A stretch of 10,131 nt of DNA from an uncultured Micrococcales bacterium (GTDB lineage Bacteria; Actinomycetota; Actinomycetes; Actinomycetales; Microbacteriaceae), in assembly GCA_913060985.1 (NCBI GenBank), contig CAJXTQ010000015.1, positions 1 to 10,131 of the forward strand, given 5' to 3'. A program made the position numbers and the translations under genes. This document shows positions 6,409-10,131 of this stretch, piece after piece. Numbering within the stretch: the stretch's first letter is position 1; each line of letters opens with the position of its first letter. The notes below the pieces were generated by a model that was given only the letters and a program-made list of their open reading frames with translations, ran no database searches and was not told the origin of the DNA.

Positions 6409-8490
6409 GCCCCGTGAGATGACCTTCTGGTCATCTATGGGTGAACAAAGCCTCACGATTGACTCAATGTCGGCATCTGTATCCAAAATCTTTTTAGCAA
6501 TCGGTTGAGCCGATGCAATTATCTCCTGATCCTTCACGACCCCCAGAAGTTTCAACCTGGATTTAGTTCCAGATTGATTCAGACCCGTAACATCCCCCTC
6601 TTTTCGATAGAGCAGATCGAGTTCGCTTAGTTCAAATCCATCATCGGTTCTCTCCATCGCCTCCAAGCGCTGGTAGGCCTCTGATTCCGCCTCGCTCCTT
6701 GTTAGTAGCAAACAGATTGCCGATTTGGATCCTCTTCCAACTCGCCCTCTTAGCTGGTGAAGCTGAGCTAGTCCAAATCGATCAGCATCCAATATCACCA
6801 TGGCAGTTGCATTTGGGACATCAACTCCCACCTCGATAACCGTTGTTGAGACCAGAACATCAATCTGGGCTTCGGAAAATTCAGCCATAACCCGAGATTT
6901 TTCTTCGGCTGGCATTTTTCCGTGGAGAAGTCCTATGCGAACGTTTTTCATGTAGGGATTGCTAGCCAGTGAGTGGCCAACTTCGATGGCTGCGGCACTG
7001 GCACCATCGCCGGAATCTTGGTCACTAAGCTCAATCCGAGGGCAGACCACAAATGCTTGACTACCGGCCTGAACTTCCTCAGATACTCTCTCCCAAACGC
7101 GACTTACATGGCCAGGCTGATCAACATTGACAACGTGAGTTGATATTTTCTGTCTATCCTGAGGCTTCTCATCAAGGACGGAAACACTCAGGTCTCCAAA
7201 TATTGTCACGGCAAGAGTTCTTGGTATCGGGGTGGCGGTCATGATGAGAGTGTGAACATTTTCACCCTTCGACCTAAGCGCCTCTCTTTGCTCCACCCCA
7301 AAACGATGCTGCTCATCAATTACCGCCAGCGAGAGGTCGAAAAATTCAACCCTTTCCGAAATCAGTGAGTGTGTGCCAACCACAATCTGAGCGCTTCCGC
7401 TGACTATTTTCAAAAGTGCCTTGCGCTGCTCGGTCTGACTCATTTGCCCGGTGAGCAGAACTGGCTGAAGCTTCTTTGAAAGATCGCCTAGCATCTGATT
7501 GATGGCGATGAAGTGCTGGGTTGCCAAAACCTCAGTTGGGGCAATTATTGCCGCCTGAGATCCATCCTCAATGCTGGCAAGCATTGCCCTCAATGCAACA
7601 ACGGTTTTTCCCGAGCCAACATCTCCTTGCAACAGCCTATTCATGGCGATTCCCGATGCGAGGTCACGCTCAATCTCAGATCCGACTTTTTGCTGGGCAC
7701 TAGTGAGTTGATAGGGGATGTTTTTATCAAACTGTTCCAGAATGTGTCCTGGTTTCCGGGGCTTGACCTTTGATTGCTCAAGCTGTTTTCTTATAAGTCC
7801 GAATTCCAGAAGTAGGCCTAGCGCCTCATGAGTTTTCAGTGTTTTTATCGCATCTTCAAAATCTCTGGGGTGAGAGGGTCTATGAATCAAACTAAGCGCC
7901 TGCTCAAGAGTCAATATCCCCAGTTCGTTCCGAATGCTTTGTTCAATCGGTTCCTCGGGGAACTCAGCCTCGGCCAAAACTTTTTCCACTACTTTCTGGA
8001 TTCTCCAACTAGGCAAAGTTGAGGATGCCGGATAGATGGGTATGGGGGTTTTAGCCCAAGCTTCCGGATCCACCTCTGTGGATTCATCAAACAGCTCGTA
8101 GTCTGGGTGAGACAGTTGAATCTGTCCTGAAAACATACTGGTTTTTCCCGCGAACAAACCCTGTGTGCCTGGAACAAGCTGATTAGATCTCCAAGCCTGG
8201 TTGAAAAAAGTGAGTTTTGCATTCGCTGACCCATCGGTGATAGTCACCTCGAGAATTGAGCCTTTTTTGCCCTTGATTGGTCTGCTGTTTAGCTTTTCAA
8301 CCTCAGCCAATATGGTTACGTTTTCGTCTATGGGAAGCTGCGAAATTGGAGTTAGCTGGCCCCTTTGCAAATACCTTCGTGGATAGTGGCGAAGTAGCTG
8401 CTCCACATTCAATATTCCAAACGCCCGCGCAAGCTGTTTGGCGGTTTTCTCACCAATTAGCTGATCAAGGGTCGTCTCAAAGGTTGCCAC
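6406..8490 (-). CDS. recG: ATP-dependent DNA helicase RecG
   Basis: RecG is a superfamily 2 helicase that remodels stalled replication forks and branch-migrates Holliday junctions and D-loops. The 694-residue protein has an N-terminal wedge/OB region (about 1-135, with LAEVEKLNSRPIKGKKGSI). The helicase core shows Walker A GDVGSGKT (289-296), APTEVLA (317-323), the DEQH box (392-395), TATPIPRT (418-425) and motif VI QLRGRVGRG (579-587). The TATPIPRTLA wording and C-terminal segment typical of RecG separate it from PriA, UvrB and Mfd. The start is GTG at 8490, giving MATFETTLDQLIGEKTAKQLA, with the expected first-helix match; the only upstream signal is a TAGGTT at 6 nt. It is the first gene of the minus-strand run and divergent from rsmD across 48 bp. 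Confidence 0.97.
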   Translation of the reverse strand: MATFETTLDQLIGEKTAKQLARAFGILNVEQLLRHYPRRYLQRGQLTPISQLPIDENVTILAEVEKLNSRPIKGKKGSILEVTITDGSANAKLTFFNQAWRSNQLVPGTQGLFAGKTSMFSGQIQLSHPDYELFDESTEVDPEAWAKTPIPIYPASSTLPSWRIQKVVEKVLAEAEFPEEPIEQSIRNELGILTLEQALSLIHRPSHPRDFEDAIKTLKTHEALGLLLEFGLIRKQLEQSKVKPRKPGHILEQFDKNIPYQLTSAQQKVGSEIERDLASGIAMNRLLQGDVGSGKTVVALRAMLASIEDGSQAAIIAPTEVLATQHFIAINQMLGDLSKKLQPVLLTGQMSQTEQRKALLKIVSGSAQIVVGTHSLISERVEFFDLSLAVIDEQHRFGVEQREALRSKGENVHTLIMTATPIPRTLAVTIFGDLSVSVLDEKPQDRQKISTHVVNVDQPGHVSRVWERVSEEVQAGSQAFVVCPRIELSDQDSGDGASAAAIEVGHSLASNPYMKNVRIGLLHGKMPAEEKSRVMAEFSEAQIDVLVSTTVIEVGVDVPNATAMVILDADRFGLAQLHQLRGRVGRGSKSAICLLLTRSEAESEAYQRLEAMERTDDGFELSELDLLYRKEGDVTGLNQSGTKSRLKLLGVVKDQEIIASAQPIAKKILDTDADIESIVRLCSPIDDQKVISRG
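6417..6436 (-). repeat. Perfect 8-bp inverted repeat at the recG 3' end, possible hairpin or operator
   Basis: Arms 6417-6424 (AGATGACC) and 6429-6436 (GGTCATCT) are exact reverse complements around the 4-base loop TTCT (plus strand). As RNA this is an 8-bp stem with an AGAA loop, ending 20 nt before the coaD ATG, within the recG codons for IDDQKVIS. No U-run follows, so it is not a classical intrinsic terminator. Confidence 0.6.
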
Positions 8491-8496
8491 GTTACT

Positions 8497-8502
8497 AACC
8501 TA
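8497..8502 (-). promoter_or_regulatory. Candidate -10 element for leaderless recG
   Basis: On the minus strand TAGGTT is followed by AGTAAC and the recG GTG. The six-base spacing would put transcription start at or beside the GTG, as in leaderless actinobacterial transcripts. A weak Shine-Dalgarno reading (AGG) is the alternative. Confidence 0.4.
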
Positions 8503-8526
8503 TTCAGAATTTCAGCGATTGGGCTT

Positions 8527-8532
8527 TAGGCT
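8527..8532 (+). promoter_or_regulatory. Candidate -10 element for leaderless rsmD
   Basis: TAGGCT is followed by CGTTAG and the rsmD GTG, the same six-base spacing as on the recG side. It fits TAnnnT with transcription beginning at or next to the start codon. It could instead be a weak AGG ribosome-binding site. Confidence 0.4.
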
Positions 8533-8538
8533 CGTTAG

Positions 8539-9099
8539 GTGAGCAGAATAATTGCAGGTTTCGCAAGTGGAAGAAAACTTGCATCCCCCGCCAAATCAAC
8601 CAGACCCTCTTCCGATCGACTAAAAGAGTCACTTTTTGCAATGCTTGAAGCCCGTGATTTGTTGACTGATGCGAATTTTCTGGACCTCTTTGCTGGAACC
8701 GGGGCTGTGGGACTAGAGGCTTTGTCCCGAGGCGCAAAAAAGTTAGTCATGGTTGAAAAAGATCCACAGGCGATGAAGGTTTGTTTGGAAAATGCAGAGC
8801 TCGTTAGCTCCCACATCCCAGATAGTGTTGAAATACATTCAATACAAGCTCCGGTTTTCAAAGCCCTAGAAAACTTAGTGGGAAACTTCGACCTGATTTT
8901 TTTGGATCCGCCATACGACTATCCCGCGAAAAAACTTGCCGAAAACCTTGATCAGCTCAAGCCAATATCGACAGGCATTGTGATTATAGAAAAATCAACC
9001 AAGACTGAACTGCCGCCGGTTGAAGGATGGAATGTCGATGATGACAAAAAATACGGCGACAGCGAGTTGGTTTTTCTTTCTAGAGATGTCTCTCGTTAG
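8539..9099 (+). CDS. rsmD: 16S rRNA (guanine(966)-N2)-methyltransferase RsmD
   Basis: RsmD methylates the N2 of G966 (E. coli numbering) in 16S rRNA during small-subunit assembly, using S-adenosylmethionine. The 186-residue protein has the normal length. It begins SRIIAGFASGRKL and has the conserved TRPSSDRLKESLFAML (21-36). The SAM-binding motif I is DLFAGTGAVGLEALSRGA (49-66), VEKD (72-75) is the acidic ribose contact, and the catalytic motif IV is DPPY (123-126). The start is GTG at 8539; no closer ATG or alternative gives the conserved N-terminus. It is the only plus-strand gene, divergent from recG and overlapping the gltA end by 20 bp. In most actinobacteria rsmD is collinear between recG and coaD, so its place here reflects a local inversion or move. 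Confidence 0.95.
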   Translation: MSRIIAGFASGRKLASPAKSTRPSSDRLKESLFAMLEARDLLTDANFLDLFAGTGAVGLEALSRGAKKLVMVEKDPQAMKVCLENAELVSSHIPDSVEIHSIQAPVFKALENLVGNFDLIFLDPPYDYPAKKLAENLDQLKPISTGIVIIEKSTKTELPPVEGWNVDDDKKYGDSELVFLSRDVSR

Positions 9100-10131
9100 G
9101 ACCTGTGTAAACCTGCTGAGGTCTTCCGATTTTGGTAACTGGGTCGGCCATCATCTCTCTCCAGTGGGCAATCCAACCTGGAAGCCTTCCAAGGGCGAAT
9201 AGTGCAGTGAACATCTTTGGCTCAAAACCCATCGCCTTATAAATCACACCTGAGTAGAAATCGACATTTGGATAGAGCTTTCTAGATACGAAGTAGTCAT
9301 CTTTCAAAGCCGCCTCTTCCATTTTCTTTGCAATGTCCAACAGTGGATCGTGAATACCAAGGTCATTTAGAACACTGTCAGCGGTGGCCTTCACGATTTT
9401 CGCCCTGGGGTCAAAGTTTTTATAAACACGGTGACCAAAGCCCATTAGGCGAACGCCCTCTTCTTTGTTTTTCACGCGCTCGATGAACTTATCGACACTG
9501 TCACCAGACTGGTGGATGTTCTCCAACATCTCCAAAACCGCCTCATTTGCCCCGCCATGCAGAGGTCCGTATAGAGCATTCACCCCGGCGCTCATCGAGG
9601 CAAACATGTTTGCCTGAGAGGAACCAACCAACCTGACAGTTGATGTCGAGCAGTTTTGCTCGTGATCAGCGTGCAACAAAAACAAAGTATCCAGCGCTTT
9701 TGTGATTACTGGATTCTGAATGTAGGGCTCAGCGTTATTTCCAAATGTTAGCCACAAGAAATTCTCAACGTAGTTAAGTGAATTGTCTGGGTATAAAAGC
9801 GCATGCGAGACGGAAGTTTTCTGAGCGTATGCAGCCACCACTGGAAGCTTCGCCAGAAGCCTGATGGTTGATAGCTCAACCTGCTCTGGGTCTTTGGGGT
9901 TTAGTGAGTCCTCATAGAAAGTACCCAGAGCACTCACGGCACTGGAGAGAACACTCATAGGGTGAGCCGACCTAGGGAAGGCCTTGAAAAAGTCCTTGAG
10001 GTCCTCTTTCAACAGGGTGTGTCTGCGAATCTTGCCTTCGAATTCGCTAAATTCACTCTCAGTTGGAAGTTCTCCGTAAATCAGCAGATAAGCAACCTCG
10101 AGGAAGCTTTTTTGCTCCGCTAGTTGCTCGA
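9080..10131 (-). CDS. gltA: Citrate synthase, type II (N-terminus cut by window edge)
   Basis: Citrate synthase condenses oxaloacetate with acetyl-CoA to form citrate, the entry step of the TCA cycle. The visible 349 residues enter at the right edge in the frame EQLAEQKSFLEVAYLLIYGE and continue without interruption to the TAG at 9082-9080; roughly 80 N-terminal residues should lie outside. The TTG at 10012-10010 is an internal leucine (in RRHTLLKEDL), not a start. The catalytic triad is present: His in GPLHGGAN (visible residue 191), His in GFGHRVYKNFDPRA (233) and Asp in NVDFYSGVIY (290). The C-terminus, GRPQQVYTGPNERHL, matches the family end. Methylcitrate synthase is a relative, but the close match to actinobacterial GltA favours citrate synthase. 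It converges on rsmD with a 20-bp coding overlap. Confidence 0.96.
   Translation of the reverse strand, partial: EQLAEQKSFLEVAYLLIYGELPTESEFSEFEGKIRRHTLLKEDLKDFFKAFPRSAHPMSVLSSAVSALGTFYEDSLNPKDPEQVELSTIRLLAKLPVVAAYAQKTSVSHALLYPDNSLNYVENFLWLTFGNNAEPYIQNPVITKALDTLFLLHADHEQNCSTSTVRLVGSSQANMFASMSAGVNALYGPLHGGANEAVLEMLENIHQSGDSVDKFIERVKNKEEGVRLMGFGHRVYKNFDPRAKIVKATADSVLNDLGIHDPLLDIAKKMEEAALKDDYFVSRKLYPNVDFYSGVIYKAMGFEPKMFTALFALGRLPGWIAHWREMMADPVTKIGRPQQVYTGPNERHL

Larger units (their letters stand above)
8491..8538. promoter_or_regulatory. Divergent recG/rsmD intergenic promoter region
   Basis: This 48-bp spacer must hold, or adjoin, the promoters of both flanking operons. It contains two short inverted repeats, GTTAcTAAC (8491-8499) and ATTCaGAAT (8502-8510), with centres 11 bp apart. 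A TAnnnT hexamer lies six bases before each GTG start. No good -35 hexamer (TTGACA-like) is found at normal spacing on either strand. Confidence 0.55.

Noticed and set aside
8535..8861. 108-codon minus-strand open frame inside rsmD
   Set aside because: It is antisense to conserved RsmD motifs, and its peptide is serine-rich without domain character.
9081..9094. Short AGAGA/TCTCT inverted repeat near the rsmD end
   Set aside because: A 5-bp stem with a 2-base loop is sterically poor and likely chance.
9098..9125. Possible terminator hairpin after rsmD (AGGACCT pairing with AGGTCTT, 14-nt loop)
   Set aside because: The stem is 7 bp with one G-U pair and a large loop. Only a short T-run follows after an interruption, and it lies inside gltA coding sequence. 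Too weak to call.
9080..10012. gltA as a 310-residue protein starting at TTG 10012
   Set aside because: The frame continues upstream with conserved citrate synthase sequence (EVAYLLIYGELPTE, then KIRRHTLL) to the window edge. The TTG is an internal leucine codon.
1..10131. Mobile elements, CRISPR arrays, tRNA/rRNA genes, phage or defence genes
   Set aside because: All of the window is accounted for by housekeeping genes with intact motifs. I saw no repeats of array type, transposase motifs or RNA gene signatures.

Overview
The window is a densely packed housekeeping region of an actinobacterial chromosome. Eight genes lie head to tail on the minus strand: recG, coaD, a DUF177/YceD gene, rpmF, rnc, mutM, smc and the start of ftsY. 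This order resembles the cluster known from Actinobacteria, especially Micrococcales. The protein sequences also look micrococcal: a cysteine-free L32, an actinobacterial MutM and a typical actinobacterial citrate synthase. Base composition is only about half G+C (estimated from sampled lines, not computed) and spacers are almost absent. Together these suggest a small-genome, moderate-GC actinobacterium such as a freshwater Luna-type Microbacteriaceae (Rhodoluna/Aquiluna-like). That placement is inference.

Layout, left to right: 1-163 is the N-terminal end of ftsY, cut by the window edge. 156-3587 is smc. 3619-4521 is mutM. 4514-5188 is rnc. 5192-5395 is rpmF. 5400-5909 is DUF177. 5899-6396 is coaD. 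6406-8490 is recG. All are on the minus strand, with junctions ranging from an 11-bp overlap to a 31-bp gap, so they are probably cotranscribed. A 48-bp divergent spacer (8491-8538) separates recG from rsmD, which runs on the plus strand (8539-9099). rsmD ends in a 20-bp tail-to-tail coding overlap with gltA (9080-10131, minus strand), which lacks its N-terminus at the right edge. No stretch of 300 bases is without a gene.

The genes serve core functions: chromosome segregation (SMC), membrane protein targeting (FtsY), DNA repair and fork rescue (MutM, RecG), ribosome production (L32, DUF177, RNase III, RsmD), coenzyme A synthesis (CoaD) and the TCA cycle (GltA). I see no mobile element, CRISPR array, tRNA, rRNA, phage gene or defence system, and no evidence of an undescribed system. 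The points worth checking are regulatory and structural. The motif TAGGYT followed by exactly six bases and a start codon occurs before recG, rsmD and coaD, and could mark leaderless promoters. A perfect 8-bp inverted repeat lies at the recG-coaD junction. rsmD is inverted compared with its usual place between recG and coaD.
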